64,000 bases of DNA from assembly GCF_007830615.1 (NCBI RefSeq), contig NZ_VLLI01000010.1, positions 1-64,000 on the forward strand, written 5' to 3'. The stretch is from Mucilaginibacter frigoritolerans. Lineage in GTDB: Bacteria; Bacteroidota; Bacteroidia; Sphingobacteriales; Sphingobacteriaceae. The position numbers and the translations under genes were made by a program. Of the stretch, positions 47,398 to 57,219 are shown piece after piece. The notes under the pieces were generated by a model. The model was given only the letters and a program-made list of their open reading frames with translations. It was not told the origin of the DNA and ran no database searches. Within the stretch, counting starts at the first letter, position 1. Each line of letters starts with the position of its first letter.

Positions 47398-47808
47398 ATG
47401 AAAAATATTAAGTTCTTAATCCTTGGCATTTTATTCGGCATCATACTGGTAAAATCGCAGGTTATATCATGGTTTCGTATTCAGGAAATGTTTCGTCTGC
47501 AAGCTTTTCATATGTATGGAATAATAGGTAGTGCAATTATTGTTGGGATGATCTCTATTTTTATTATCAAAAAGCTCCAACTCAAAACAATCCATCACGA
47601 ATCCATCGTTATCCCGAAAAAGAAATTCCATTGGGGTAATGTATATGGCGGACTCATCTTCGGCTTGGGTTGGGCCATTACAGGCGCATGCCCGGGGCCG
47701 CTATTCGCACAAATAGGAAGTGGTTTTATGGTGATCAGCATCACTTTGTTAAGCGCTATTGCCGGCACATGGTTTTATGGATTAATCCAAAAGAAACTGC
47801 CTCACTAG
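47398..47808 (+). CDS. YeeE/YedE-family sulfur transporter, second half (DUF6691)
   Basis: This 136-residue membrane protein complements the preceding gene. It has four hydrophobic segments and the family motif GLGWAITGACPGPLFAQIG with the second conserved Cys. The 3-bp spacing indicates translational coupling and likely a heterodimer that moves a sulfur species across the inner membrane. Confidence 0.87.
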   Translation: MKNIKFLILGILFGIILVKSQVISWFRIQEMFRLQAFHMYGIIGSAIIVGMISIFIIKKLQLKTIHHESIVIPKKKFHWGNVYGGLIFGLGWAITGACPGPLFAQIGSGFMVISITLLSAIAGTWFYGLIQKKLPH

Positions 47809-47817
47809 GAGACTAAA

Positions 47818-47858
47818 TATAAAGGCTCCCTGAATAATCCATTCAAGAAGCCTTTATA
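47818..47858. terminator. Bidirectional hairpin terminator
   Basis: An 18-bp stem (47818-47835 with 47841-47858) has two mismatches that become G-U pairs on the minus strand. It serves the YeeE pair (+) and the GH29 gene (-), which converge here. Confidence 0.7.
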
Positions 47859-47860
47859 AT

Positions 47861-49300
47861 TTAATATTGGATCTTAAATACCGCTGCCTCTGCCAAACCG
47901 TTCACTGACTGTAAAGAAGCTGGTACATTAACTACTAAACCCGTGCTATCAGTAGTCCACTTTAATTTATGAGTGTTACCAAGCAGGCTTATTTTTTTCA
48001 CTTTTACATGATAAGTTAAATGAAAGTGCAATTGACCGGGTAGCGTTACTACATCCTTTTCAGACAATACAAATGCATAAACTGTATTGCTATGGTCAGA
48101 TTTAGTGTAATAAATATTACCCTCAGAGTAAGGTGCAATACTGGTACTGTTGTAAATACCTTCGCCATTTATCTGCATCCAGTTACCTATTTGTTTTAGT
48201 CTGTCGTATGCTATCGGATCCCAATCACCATTAGGTCCGGGACCTATGTTCATGAGCAGGTTGCCACCTCTTGAAACTATTTTCACCAATAGAGAAATAA
48301 TCTGATTAGCTGATTTATAATTATCTCCTGGGACATAGCTCCACGAATTTCCCATAGTAATACAGCTTTCCCACGGATGGTCAAGCGGCTTATCCGGGAC
48401 AGTTTGTTCAGGAGTGGTGTAATTTTCATATTGTCCGGCTACAGTACGGTCAACTACAATCAGGCCGGGTTGCTTAGCACGCCCCATAGCAGCTATTTTT
48501 GCCATATCAATATCCTGATCATAAGGTATAGTTTTTTCCCAATCAACACTGGTATCAATGGTGCTTTTAGGCCTTACCCAACCACCATCCAGCCACAAAA
48601 CATCAACCTTACCATAATCGGTCATTAATTCCTGTATTTGGTTATAAGTATAGTCTTTAAATTTTCGCCAGCGTTCGGGGTGTTTGGCAGGGTCGTAATT
48701 CACGTTCCTGTCTTTAGGCGGAAAATAGGGCCACCAGTAATTTTCAGAGTGCCAGTCGGGTTTTGAAAAATAAGCACCTATCATAAAGTTCTCTTTACGA
48801 AATGCATTAAAGATTTCCTTAGTTACATTGCTTCTCGGGTTTAATGAGAATGGAGTTTTGGTACTGGTTATTTTATAATCTGTTTGCTTGGTATCAAACA
48901 TACAAAAGCCATCATGATGTTTGGTTGTAAACACCACATATTTCATCCCTGCATACTTGGCTGCTGCAACCCATTTTTCAGGATTAAACTGAGTTGGATT
49001 AAAAGTGGTTTGTAAATTTTCATATGCCTTTACATAGCCGTTATAGGTTGCTCCGTAAGGCCCTCTCCTCTGTGTCCAGCCTTCATCTTCGGGGCATATG
49101 CTCCAGCTCTCTACAACGCCCCATTCGCTATAGGTACCCCAATGCATAAAAAGTCCAAATTTAAGATTCTTCCATTGGCCAAGCTTTTCTCTTACAAGTG
49201 TGTCATCCGGAACCACATAACTTTTCGACATCTGATGCTGCTGGGCCACCAGATTAAAAACGCTAAATATTAACGTTGTAAACAGGGAGATTTTTTTCAT
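47861..49300 (-). CDS. GH29 alpha-L-fucosidase (PUL 2)
   Basis: This 479-residue secreted fucosidase has a signal peptide (LFTTLIFSVFNLVAQ) and a single GH29 domain with LKFGLFMHWGTYSEWG, VFTTKHHDGFCMFDT and the nucleophile Asp in VDVLWLDGGW. Unlike the other fucosidase in the window it lacks accessory binding modules. It is the only glycosidase of the second locus and is separated from susD by a terminator. Confidence 0.93.
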   Translation of the reverse strand: MKKISLFTTLIFSVFNLVAQQHQMSKSYVVPDDTLVREKLGQWKNLKFGLFMHWGTYSEWGVVESWSICPEDEGWTQRRGPYGATYNGYVKAYENLQTTFNPTQFNPEKWVAAAKYAGMKYVVFTTKHHDGFCMFDTKQTDYKITSTKTPFSLNPRSNVTKEIFNAFRKENFMIGAYFSKPDWHSENYWWPYFPPKDRNVNYDPAKHPERWRKFKDYTYNQIQELMTDYGKVDVLWLDGGWVRPKSTIDTSVDWEKTIPYDQDIDMAKIAAMGRAKQPGLIVVDRTVAGQYENYTTPEQTVPDKPLDHPWESCITMGNSWSYVPGDNYKSANQIISLLVKIVSRGGNLLMNIGPGPNGDWDPIAYDRLKQIGNWMQINGEGIYNSTSIAPYSEGNIYYTKSDHSNTVYAFVLSEKDVVTLPGQLHFHLTYHVKVKKISLLGNTHKLKWTTDSTGLVVNVPASLQSVNGLAEAAVFKIQY

Positions 49301-49339
49301 ATATAATTAAAAAAAGTAAAAATTCTTTTACTTAAAAAA

Positions 49340-49362
49340 GCCGTTCCCCATATGGGAACGGC
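49340..49362 (-). terminator. Terminator between susD and GH29 (PUL 2)
   Basis: A perfect GC-rich 9-bp stem (49340-49348 with 49354-49362) is followed on the minus strand by six U residues. It occupies the same place as the terminator after susD of PUL 1. Confidence 0.8.
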
Positions 49363-49392
49363 CACTTAAATTAAACTAACTAACCAACTAAA

Positions 49393-50874
49393 TTAGTTTG
49401 CCTTATCCCACCAAACACGTGCAAGCGTGTTAAAGGTGTTTGTACCGCCGTATTGTGCAAGTGCTGCATTTACATTGGCGTTATTCAAATTAAACTCGCT
49501 TTGCGGGTATATCATTTTGCGTGGAATTACCTGTGAAACGCTGCCCGGATTAGGCGTAAGTACCGGATAACCCGTACGGCGCCAGTTGGCGTATTCATCT
49601 TCCCCATCAAAAGCAAAACCAGCGAGCCAGTATTCTGTATTTATCCTTGCAATCTGATCTTCAGTAGCCGTCGGAAGTGGGTTTTGAGTTAAATAGGCAC
49701 TGATCTGGGCGCTTGTAATTGTTGGGTTTGTTGGTAATAAAGCCAGTGATTGCATTTGCGCCGTTACACCAGAGGTATATAAAGCATTTGCATCACCGGT
49801 AATATAACCACGTACTACAGCTTCTGCTTCCAAAAATGCAACTTCCGCATATTGAAAATCAAAGAAAGGTGTGGTTTGCAGTCCAAAAACAGCAGCATTT
49901 ATTCTTACTGTAGGTGCCGGGTCACTGCTGTTAAAGCTATAACCAACAAAATCTGCCGGGTTGTCGTCCGTTATTGTACCTCCTTGCGATACCGGGGCAC
50001 TGTATATAGCACCATAAATTGGTAAGCGCGGATCACTTGCATTCTGCATTTCTGATACCAGCGTTTTATCTAAAAAGAAATGCTCTACGCCATCCTGCAC
50101 TACGGTATAAATACCATTGGCAAATTGTGCACTGTGGTATAATATCGGCATATCACTATTGCCTGTCATAACCCCATCAGCAACCGCTTCTTTTGCAAGA
50201 GATGCGGCCTGTGTAGGATCAATTTTAATTAAGCGCATCCCAACTTTTAGTAACAACGAAGCTCCTAATTTTTTCCATTCAGCAGCACTGCCGCTGTAAA
50301 ACTGATCGCCTTGTACGGTTTGTGTACTGTTAGCTGCCAACAAAGCAATTGAGGCTCTTAGTTCTGTTACCAAACTGGCATATATTGCACTTTGTGCATC
50401 ATAAGCAGGTGTATATACTTTTTGAGTTAAAGCTAATCCTGATTGACTGTAAGGTACATCGCCATAAAAATCTGTCAGCTTTTGAAAGATAAATACGCGC
50501 CATATACGTGCAGCTGCATAGGTACTTGCCTGCGTTGGATCATTTTGGGTTTGTTGAATCAAAATATCCAGACTTGTTAAAACCGGGTTATAAAAATGAT
50601 TCCATAGTGATGATGCGGGACCGTCAGCAGCTACATACGTAGTACCCGACCAGAATGAGCTATACCCATATTGCATAAATGCATGGCAATAATTAAAACG
50701 GCTCTCCATATCAACCGTTGAGGTTCTTACCAATGCATCAGATAATAGAGAACCTGAAGGCACCGTTGTAGTCGCATCAGGATTGGTATTAATTTTAACA
50801 AAATTCTTAGTGCAACTTGTTATCATAACCGGTACAAAAAGAAAAGCTAATATTTTATAAGCTATATTTTTCAT
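49393..50874 (-). CDS. SusD/RagB-family lipoprotein (PUL 2)
   Basis: This 493-residue lipoprotein (signal with MITSC, Cys21) belongs to the SusD-like_2 type, with the FYGDVPYSQSGLA motif, AAEWKKLGASLLLKVGMRL and a C-terminal GFAFDGEDEYANWRRTGYP. It partners the SusC encoded about 20 bp upstream in surface glycan capture. Confidence 0.93.
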   Translation of the reverse strand: MKNIAYKILAFLFVPVMITSCTKNFVKINTNPDATTTVPSGSLLSDALVRTSTVDMESRFNYCHAFMQYGYSSFWSGTTYVAADGPASSLWNHFYNPVLTSLDILIQQTQNDPTQASTYAAARIWRVFIFQKLTDFYGDVPYSQSGLALTQKVYTPAYDAQSAIYASLVTELRASIALLAANSTQTVQGDQFYSGSAAEWKKLGASLLLKVGMRLIKIDPTQAASLAKEAVADGVMTGNSDMPILYHSAQFANGIYTVVQDGVEHFFLDKTLVSEMQNASDPRLPIYGAIYSAPVSQGGTITDDNPADFVGYSFNSSDPAPTVRINAAVFGLQTTPFFDFQYAEVAFLEAEAVVRGYITGDANALYTSGVTAQMQSLALLPTNPTITSAQISAYLTQNPLPTATEDQIARINTEYWLAGFAFDGEDEYANWRRTGYPVLTPNPGSVSQVIPRKMIYPQSEFNLNNANVNAALAQYGGTNTFNTLARVWWDKAN

Positions 50875-50893
50875 GATTTGTCTCCTCCTTTTG

Positions 50894-53800
50894 TTAAAAA
50901 CTTACATTTAAATTAAACCCATAGGTGCGGCTCACAGGTGAACCACCACTATCATAACCGAAACCATTTCCAATACTGTCAGAAGCTTCCGGATCAAATG
51001 TTGGAAGGTCTTTTTTGATGTAGAAAAGATTGCGACCAATAAGAGAAAAAGTAGCGGAGCGGATAAAGGTCTTTGCCAATATGCTTTTCGGAATATTATA
51101 TCCTAATGATACCTGGCGGAATTTGATAAACGTTCTGCTGAACACATTCGACTGATCAATGATCTTATCGGCGTTACCGTTGTCATTAAACTGGATATAT
51201 GCGCTGTAAGGCAATGTATTTTTTGCATAAACCGGGGCTGTTGCTGTACCCACATTTACCACACCGTTAGGAATATAGGTACCATCACGACCCAATAAAG
51301 AGGCTTTTGAGTTACCAAAATAGTTAGTCCATATAGCATCAGCTTCATAAACCTGGCCACCAAACTGTCCATCTATCAGGAAACTAAAACTAAAGTTTTT
51401 GTAAGTAAAGGTATTGGTTATACCACCAGACCAATCCGGATTGGCGCTACCTAAATAGTTGTCGCCGCTGTTTTTAGCTATAATAACTGAATTAGGCGTT
51501 CCGGTATCACCGGTTTGTGAGTTTTCAGGCTGATAAACTATTTGTCCGTTAGGTGCTTTTTGATAAGTTGAACCAAAAATAGAACCAAGTGGATAACCTA
51601 CCCTGGCCTCAATGTTATAATAAATATCGATACCTGTACCTAAACCAGGTGCAAGCGCTGTAACCATATTTTTATTTTTGGCCATGTTTAAGCTCACATC
51701 CCATGTAAACTTTTGAGTTTTTATAGGGCTCCCAGTTAACAATAGTTCTACACCTTTATTATACATATCGCCGGCATTTACATAAACCGAACTGAAGGTG
51801 GTAGAGTTACTTAAAGTTATAGGCAATAAAAAGTTATGTGATTTTTTATAATAGTAATCAAAGTCAAGCCCTATCCTGTTACCAAAAAATTTCAGTTCAG
51901 TACCTATTTCCGATTCGGTTGTTACTTCGGGCTGCAAATGATCAGGTGGTGCTGAGTCATTGGTAACTTCACTTAAAGGGATACCATTAAGCGTGCCTTG
52001 TGAAGTATAAGTAAGGTTTGTGGCCTGTGGCGTTGGATTACTACCTGTTTGCCCATAAGAAGCTCTTAATTTACCAAATGAAAGCACTTTAGGATCGATA
52101 TGGAAGGCATCGGTAAAAACAAAGCTTAAGTTAGTAGAAGGATAAAACAAATAGTTTTTAAAGTTTGGTAAATTGGATGTTAATGCAGAATACCAATCAT
52201 TACGCCCGGTAATTTCTAAAAACAGGTAATTTTTATACCCCAAATCGGCTGATGCAAAAACAGAATTTGTTTCGTAGCGCGGAGAGTGTAGTTGTACCGG
52301 ATTATTAATTGTTTTCAGGTTATTAAAATTCAATTGCGAAGCGTCAACAAAGTTTGAACCACTTAAGGCGAGTGAATTTTGAAGAGCGTTTTGCGACTCG
52401 ACACCTGCAAGTACATTTAGTGTAAAGTCTTTAAATTTATCTTCATAATTCAAAGTACTCCTCACATCTGTTTTTTGTTGTTGGATTGATGAAGTAGAAT
52501 AAATACCACTGTTATTGGTTACATTATTCGGATACACTGCAAACTCACCATTAGTATTAATATAATCAAGCCCTGCAATAAAATTAAAATGGAAATGATT
52601 GGTAATATCATAAGTAATATTACCCGATGTTAATACACGGTTTTGAGTTTGATCGTTTCTTACCTTTTCCAACTCTACATATGGGTTAGCAGTATAGGTA
52701 GAAAGAAAGTTACCGTTAGCATCCTTTGCATCCAGTAATCTTATATCAGTAGTATTAGCTATACGCGGATAACTTTGTCCCATTGAACCACGACCATCGC
52801 CACGTTCAAGCGGTGCATTTAAGCGAAGTACACGTGATAAATCCACTTTAAAACTGGTATGCAAGCGCTTGCCATAATCCTGATTTAAGGTAAATACAGC
52901 ATTATAGCGTTCGTAACCCTCACCAGGAGTAGGAGAATCATCGCGGGTATCTGATACCGATACACGGTATGAGCCATCATCATATCCTTTGGTTAAGGCA
53001 AGACTATTGGTTGTTGTTATGCCAATCTTATAAAATCTATCAAAATTTTGCGCAGCACTTTGAAGTACATATGGCTTAATCTTACCATCTATATCAAGGA
53101 ATGGCTGTCCCTCAATTTTTGCTCCCCATGACCATCCCGGAGGATCTCCTGAATTGTTGCCAAGTCCACCATAAAAGAAACCCACGGTATCATCAGCAGC
53201 GGTATATGTCCGGCCATAATAACCGCGACCATACTCTGTTTGCAGGTTATCATATGGAATCATTTTTTCAAGTACCATATTGCTATTAAAGGTTATACCA
53301 ACTCCGGCACCTTTTTTACCTTTTTTGGTAGTAATCAATATAACACCGGCCTGTGCGCCACCTCCATAAAGTGCAGCCGCAGAAGCACCTTTTAATATGC
53401 TGATTGATTCAATATCATCAGGGTTAATAGAGTTCAAACCATCACCGGGGTCAGAACCGCCATATATTTTGCCTGGGTCATTGCTATTTTCGCGGGTGTC
53501 ACTATTAATTGGAACACCATCTATTACATATAAAGGCTGATTTGATCCTGAAAAAGAAGAATATCCACGCAAAATTACCCTTGATGAACCACCCGGGCCA
53601 TTAGGCGGAGTTTGTACTACCAAACCAGCAACCTTACCCGCCAACGCATTAACAAATGTTGGTTCGCGTGTAGTTGATACCTCCTCACCACTCACCTGTG
53701 TAATAGAGTAGCCTACCCTTCTTTCTTCCTTTTTAATACCCAACGCCGTTACAACAACAGTTTGTAAGTTGCTTGACGATGAAAGTATAATGGTAATTTC

Positions 53801-54382
53801 AGCATTACTCTTAACGATAACTTCTCTGGTTTCAAAACCAATGTAGCTTATTATTAAAACACTGTTTAAAGGTGCCTCAAGGCTGAACTTGCCGTTTACA
53901 TCAGTTACCTGGCCAATATTGGTGCCTTTAATTTTTACTGATGCACCTGGCAGTGGCATCCCCGTTGAATCAACAACTTTACCAGAAATGGGCGGCTGTA
54001 CATTAGCTGAAACATTAGGTACCGACTGATACCGTATCAGAATCGTTTTATCTTCAATGTTATAAGTTAGTGGTTGTCCTTTTAAAGCTCTGTCCAGTAC
54101 TTCATTTAATGAAGCATTTTCAAAATTAACGGACTGCGGTTGAACATCTTTTATTTTATTTGATGATACCAGCACATTATAGCCTGTTTGTTTCCTGATC
54201 TCTTTAAAGATCTGCTCTAACGAGGCCGAATTGTTTTTATAGGTAATTTTCTGAGCAATGCCCGCTGCACTTACGTGTAAGAATGTAACTATCAATATAA
54301 TAGTAGTTAATTTCATAATCAGCAAGAATTTGTGAATGTAGCCCAAGTGGGTACAAAAAAATCTTTTTAATTTTTTATACAT
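50894..54382 (-). CDS. SusC/RagA TonB-dependent transporter with STN domain (PUL 2)
   Basis: This 1162-residue transporter has a signal segment (alternative start MKLTTIILIVTFLHVSAAG), an STN domain (about 45-115), a carboxypeptidase-D-like domain, a plug (TFVNALAGKVAGLVVQTPP, AGVILITTKKGKKG) and a barrel ending SRTYGFNLNVSF. The STN domain suggests signalling to the FecR and sigma pair upstream. It is a paralogue of the PUL 1 transporter but clearly diverged. Confidence 0.95.
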   Translation of the reverse strand: MYKKLKRFFCTHLGYIHKFLLIMKLTTIILIVTFLHVSAAGIAQKITYKNNSASLEQIFKEIRKQTGYNVLVSSNKIKDVQPQSVNFENASLNEVLDRALKGQPLTYNIEDKTILIRYQSVPNVSANVQPPISGKVVDSTGMPLPGASVKIKGTNIGQVTDVNGKFSLEAPLNSVLIISYIGFETREVIVKSNAEITIILSSSSNLQTVVVTALGIKKEERRVGYSITQVSGEEVSTTREPTFVNALAGKVAGLVVQTPPNGPGGSSRVILRGYSSFSGSNQPLYVIDGVPINSDTRENSNDPGKIYGGSDPGDGLNSINPDDIESISILKGASAAALYGGGAQAGVILITTKKGKKGAGVGITFNSNMVLEKMIPYDNLQTEYGRGYYGRTYTAADDTVGFFYGGLGNNSGDPPGWSWGAKIEGQPFLDIDGKIKPYVLQSAAQNFDRFYKIGITTTNSLALTKGYDDGSYRVSVSDTRDDSPTPGEGYERYNAVFTLNQDYGKRLHTSFKVDLSRVLRLNAPLERGDGRGSMGQSYPRIANTTDIRLLDAKDANGNFLSTYTANPYVELEKVRNDQTQNRVLTSGNITYDITNHFHFNFIAGLDYINTNGEFAVYPNNVTNNSGIYSTSSIQQQKTDVRSTLNYEDKFKDFTLNVLAGVESQNALQNSLALSGSNFVDASQLNFNNLKTINNPVQLHSPRYETNSVFASADLGYKNYLFLEITGRNDWYSALTSNLPNFKNYLFYPSTNLSFVFTDAFHIDPKVLSFGKLRASYGQTGSNPTPQATNLTYTSQGTLNGIPLSEVTNDSAPPDHLQPEVTTESEIGTELKFFGNRIGLDFDYYYKKSHNFLLPITLSNSTTFSSVYVNAGDMYNKGVELLLTGSPIKTQKFTWDVSLNMAKNKNMVTALAPGLGTGIDIYYNIEARVGYPLGSIFGSTYQKAPNGQIVYQPENSQTGDTGTPNSVIIAKNSGDNYLGSANPDWSGGITNTFTYKNFSFSFLIDGQFGGQVYEADAIWTNYFGNSKASLLGRDGTYIPNGVVNVGTATAPVYAKNTLPYSAYIQFNDNGNADKIIDQSNVFSRTFIKFRQVSLGYNIPKSILAKTFIRSATFSLIGRNLFYIKKDLPTFDPEASDSIGNGFGYDSGGSPVSRTYGFNLNVSF

Positions 54383-54428
54383 TTGAAAGTCTGTTTAACG
54401 TGAAATATTTGTCTCAAAGCAATTTTCT

Positions 54429-54448
54429 CGTTCGCCGGTTGGCGAACG
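54429..54448. other. GC-rich perfect hairpin in the FecR-SusC gap of PUL 2
   Basis: An 8-bp perfect stem (54429-54436 with 54441-54448, tetraloop GGTT) lies in a GC-rich patch (about 54428-54492) that is unusual for this AT-rich genome. A second pairing (54466-54470 with 54488-54492) follows. Neither has a U run on the sus strand. It may be a leader structure or a REP-like element. Confidence 0.6.
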
Positions 54449-54593
54449 GAGTGAACCGGCAGTTAAGCGGGGGCGGTACGAACGCTTCCGCTATTTTTTT
54501 CTCGTTCACTTTTCGTCGAGTAGTTATAGTCTTTGTTTATCCATATTTTTCCGGGATTAAATTTTTAATAATTAATATATGCTAATTGATTTG

Positions 54594-55751
54594 TTATTTT
54601 TTTGAAACTATTATCCTCTTCCCATCAACCCTAAACTTCACATCACCAGTTATTTGCAACATATTTAACACCTTTGATACATTACCATACCTGGTTATAC
54701 TTCCCCAATATTCAACATCCAATTTCTGACCCTCAGGGTAAACTACATCCACATCATACCAACGGGAAATTTTACGCATCACACTCTCCAATTTTTCATT
54801 ATTGAAAAGAAAATAGCCTTCTTTCCACGCTTTGGCTTCTTCAGTATCTACATCTTTTACATGTATGGCATCCATACTCAAAAGAGTTATCGCTTGTTGC
54901 CCAGGCACTAAAGTGGCTGATTTGCTTCCTTTGGATATTTTTATACTGCCTGATAATAAAGTAGTTTTAATAACTGGTTCATCATCGTAAGCATTAATAT
55001 TGAAACTGGTACCAATATCTTCAATGGTTTGCCCTTTAACATCCACCTTGAATGGTTTGGCTGCATTATGAACTACATCAAAATAAACCTGCCCGGTTAT
55101 AGCAACCCTGCGCTCATTACCACTAAATAAAACAGGGAATTTTATGGATGAACCTGCATCCAAATAGGCAACAGTTCCATCAGATAAAGTAACTGATGAT
55201 TGGCCGCCTCTTGGAGTAGACAGCGTATTATAAGCCATTACCAAAGTATTATCATTTGATATACCCACAGCATTATTTGTATGGCTTGCCTGATAAATGA
55301 TTTGTCCTTTTTTATTTTTCGTAATCTTTATTCCGGCTTGATGTGTGATAACTCCCTTTTTAGCATCATTAATGTAAATTTTCTCGCCGTTAGCCAGGGT
55401 TAATATAGCTTTGTTTCCTCCTGGAGCTACATCGTTAACCGTATTTTCAGCTATTTGCCTTACAGGTAGCCTATTATGCAGCATCCGGTATCCACCAAAA
55501 GTGCATATGATTAGCAACGAAGCCGCTGCCGCTATCCGCAATAAAAGACGTACTATCTTCCTGTTATCATTTTGTTGGTGCAAGCCAGTCCAAACTGCTT
55601 CTGCATCCACCAGACGCTCTTCCATCGTATATTCAGGCAAATCGCTTTCACGATGCTGAAGATACCAGCTCTCTATCAATGCGCGTTCCTCTTCGGTTAC
55701 TGCATTGTTTTCGTATCTGTACAACAACTCTTCGAGTTCTTGTTCTTTCAT
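54594..55751 (-). CDS. FecR-family anti-sigma factor (PUL 2)
   Basis: This 385-residue protein has the same layout as its PUL 1 counterpart: cytoplasmic anti-sigma segment, one membrane span (LLRIAAAASLLIICTFGGY, about 70-88), FecR domain (TPRGGQSSVTLSDGTVAYLD) and a C-terminal DUF4974 domain. It pairs with the sigma factor encoded about 77 bp upstream. Confidence 0.94.
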   Translation of the reverse strand: MKEQELEELLYRYENNAVTEEERALIESWYLQHRESDLPEYTMEERLVDAEAVWTGLHQQNDNRKIVRLLLRIAAAASLLIICTFGGYRMLHNRLPVRQIAENTVNDVAPGGNKAILTLANGEKIYINDAKKGVITHQAGIKITKNKKGQIIYQASHTNNAVGISNDNTLVMAYNTLSTPRGGQSSVTLSDGTVAYLDAGSSIKFPVLFSGNERRVAITGQVYFDVVHNAAKPFKVDVKGQTIEDIGTSFNINAYDDEPVIKTTLLSGSIKISKGSKSATLVPGQQAITLLSMDAIHVKDVDTEEAKAWKEGYFLFNNEKLESVMRKISRWYDVDVVYPEGQKLDVEYWGSITRYGNVSKVLNMLQITGDVKFRVDGKRIIVSKK

Positions 55752-55828
55752 ATTAATAGAATGTTATTTGTTTGTTAATAGTAAGACAAGAAGCGGAGCG
55801 GTAACAGGTAAAAGAAAATGATTTTTCT

Positions 55829-56416
55829 TTATTTGGGGTGAATGATCCAAAGTAGGTAAACAAAAATACCTAAACGTACCCTCAATATCCGTAAAGCATT
55901 GGTTACGTGTTTGCTTACAGTTTGCTCAGAAATATCAAGCTGCTCTGCTATCTCTTTATGAGTGAAGTGCTGTTTACGACTAAGTTCAAATACCTGCCGC
56001 ATTTTTGGTGGAAGATTGGCTATCTCTTTTTCAATAATGGATGATAACTCACGCTCCCTTACCAAATGATCCGTTATTATATAACTTTCGGCATCATTTA
56101 TAAACCGAGTAATTGAAGACATGTACTTATCCAAAACAGTTTGATGTACCGCCTGGTTTAAAATATTGTTTCGTACAGAAGCATAAAGGTAGCCCGAAAG
56201 GTTAGTATGGCAATTAAAATCCTCGCGTTTGGCCCATAGCTTCGCAAAAACTTCATGTACCACATCCTTTGCTTCTTCGCGATTACGCGTTTTATTATAA
56301 GCGTGATTAAGAAGAACGAGGATATAACGATCGTAAATTTCTGTATACGCAACCCTATCCCCTGACTTTAACAAGTCAACCAATTCAGCATCAGAAGAGG
56401 TTTTTATGGCGCCCAT
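55829..56416 (-). CDS. ECF sigma-70 factor (PUL 2)
   Basis: This 195-residue sigma factor has region 2 (AYTEIYDRYILVLLNHAYNK, DVVHEVFAKLWAKRE) and region 4 (FTHKEIAEQLDISEQTVSKH). It heads the second sus locus and ends in a short hydrophobic tail (IFVYLLWIIHPK). A TACTTTTG element (complement of 56456-56463) lies about 40 nt upstream without a clear -33 partner. Confidence 0.93.
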   Translation of the reverse strand: MGAIKTSSDAELVDLLKSGDRVAYTEIYDRYILVLLNHAYNKTRNREEAKDVVHEVFAKLWAKREDFNCHTNLSGYLYASVRNNILNQAVHQTVLDKYMSSITRFINDAESYIITDHLVRERELSSIIEKEIANLPPKMRQVFELSRKQHFTHKEIAEQLDISEQTVSKHVTNALRILRVRLGIFVYLLWIIHPK

Positions 56417-56603
56417 TAAAAAAATACAGAAAACGAATTTATAAAAACTTTATTACAAAAGTAAATAATAAAATATTTGTTATCCGTTCTATATCAGTCT
56501 AAAACATTAATAATCCAATTATTATAAAGCAAATAATAAACTTTATAATCATATTATGACCTGCATAATAGCATGGTTAGATTTACAGTAATATTAAGTT
56601 TAG

Positions 56604-57215
56604 CTATTTTTTTAGAAACATAAGCGATACTGCTGACCCTGCTCCCAATAAATCACCACTGGCAACATCGCTTGGATAGTGTTCGCCCAAATACATTCGT
56701 GAGTAACTTATTGTGCCTGCCCATAAAAAGGAAGGCGCAATTACATACCATTTAGGATAAGCAATAGATAAAGAAGTAACCATAGCAATTGATGAAGCAG
56801 CGTGCCCTGATGGAAAGGATGTCCCCCCGGCCCTGTAAACCGGTACAATATTTATGTTTTGTATAAATGGTCTTGGGCGTTTAACAATATGCTTAATTAA
56901 ATAGTTTAATCCGTAGGAAACTGCGGTGCTACTTGCCACATATAATGAATTTTGACGCATAGCTTCATTATGGTCAATTATCCCACCAACTAATAGCGCC
57001 GCCGGTACACCAGCATCAACATATTTGTTGGTGTTTGACATAAATAAAAAGAAACTGGTTTGACCTGGTGTACGGTTATCCTGAAGATCGATTAAAATCC
57101 GATCATCAAATTTGGGGGTTACAAACTGCGCACAAAGCCGGCTTGAATCAGTTATATTTATGGTTAAAAAAAGAAAAAGCACCTGCAAATGCCGTTTACC
57201 TATAACTTTAATCAT
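56604..57215 (-). CDS. PAP2-family phosphatase
   Basis: This 203-residue protein has an N-terminal hydrophobic signal and the three acid-phosphatase motifs: KHIVKRPRPF (about 109-117), FPSGHAAS (about 134-141) and SRMYLGEHYPSD (about 172-183). Members dephosphorylate lipid phosphates or undecaprenyl pyrophosphate at the periplasmic face. It starts 4 bp after the preceding gene and is probably co-transcribed with it. Confidence 0.92.
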   Translation of the reverse strand: MIKVIGKRHLQVLFLFLTINITDSSRLCAQFVTPKFDDRILIDLQDNRTPGQTSFFLFMSNTNKYVDAGVPAALLVGGIIDHNEAMRQNSLYVASSTAVSYGLNYLIKHIVKRPRPFIQNINIVPVYRAGGTSFPSGHAASSIAMVTSLSIAYPKWYVIAPSFLWAGTISYSRMYLGEHYPSDVASGDLLGAGSAVSLMFLKK

Positions 57216-57219
57216 TCTA

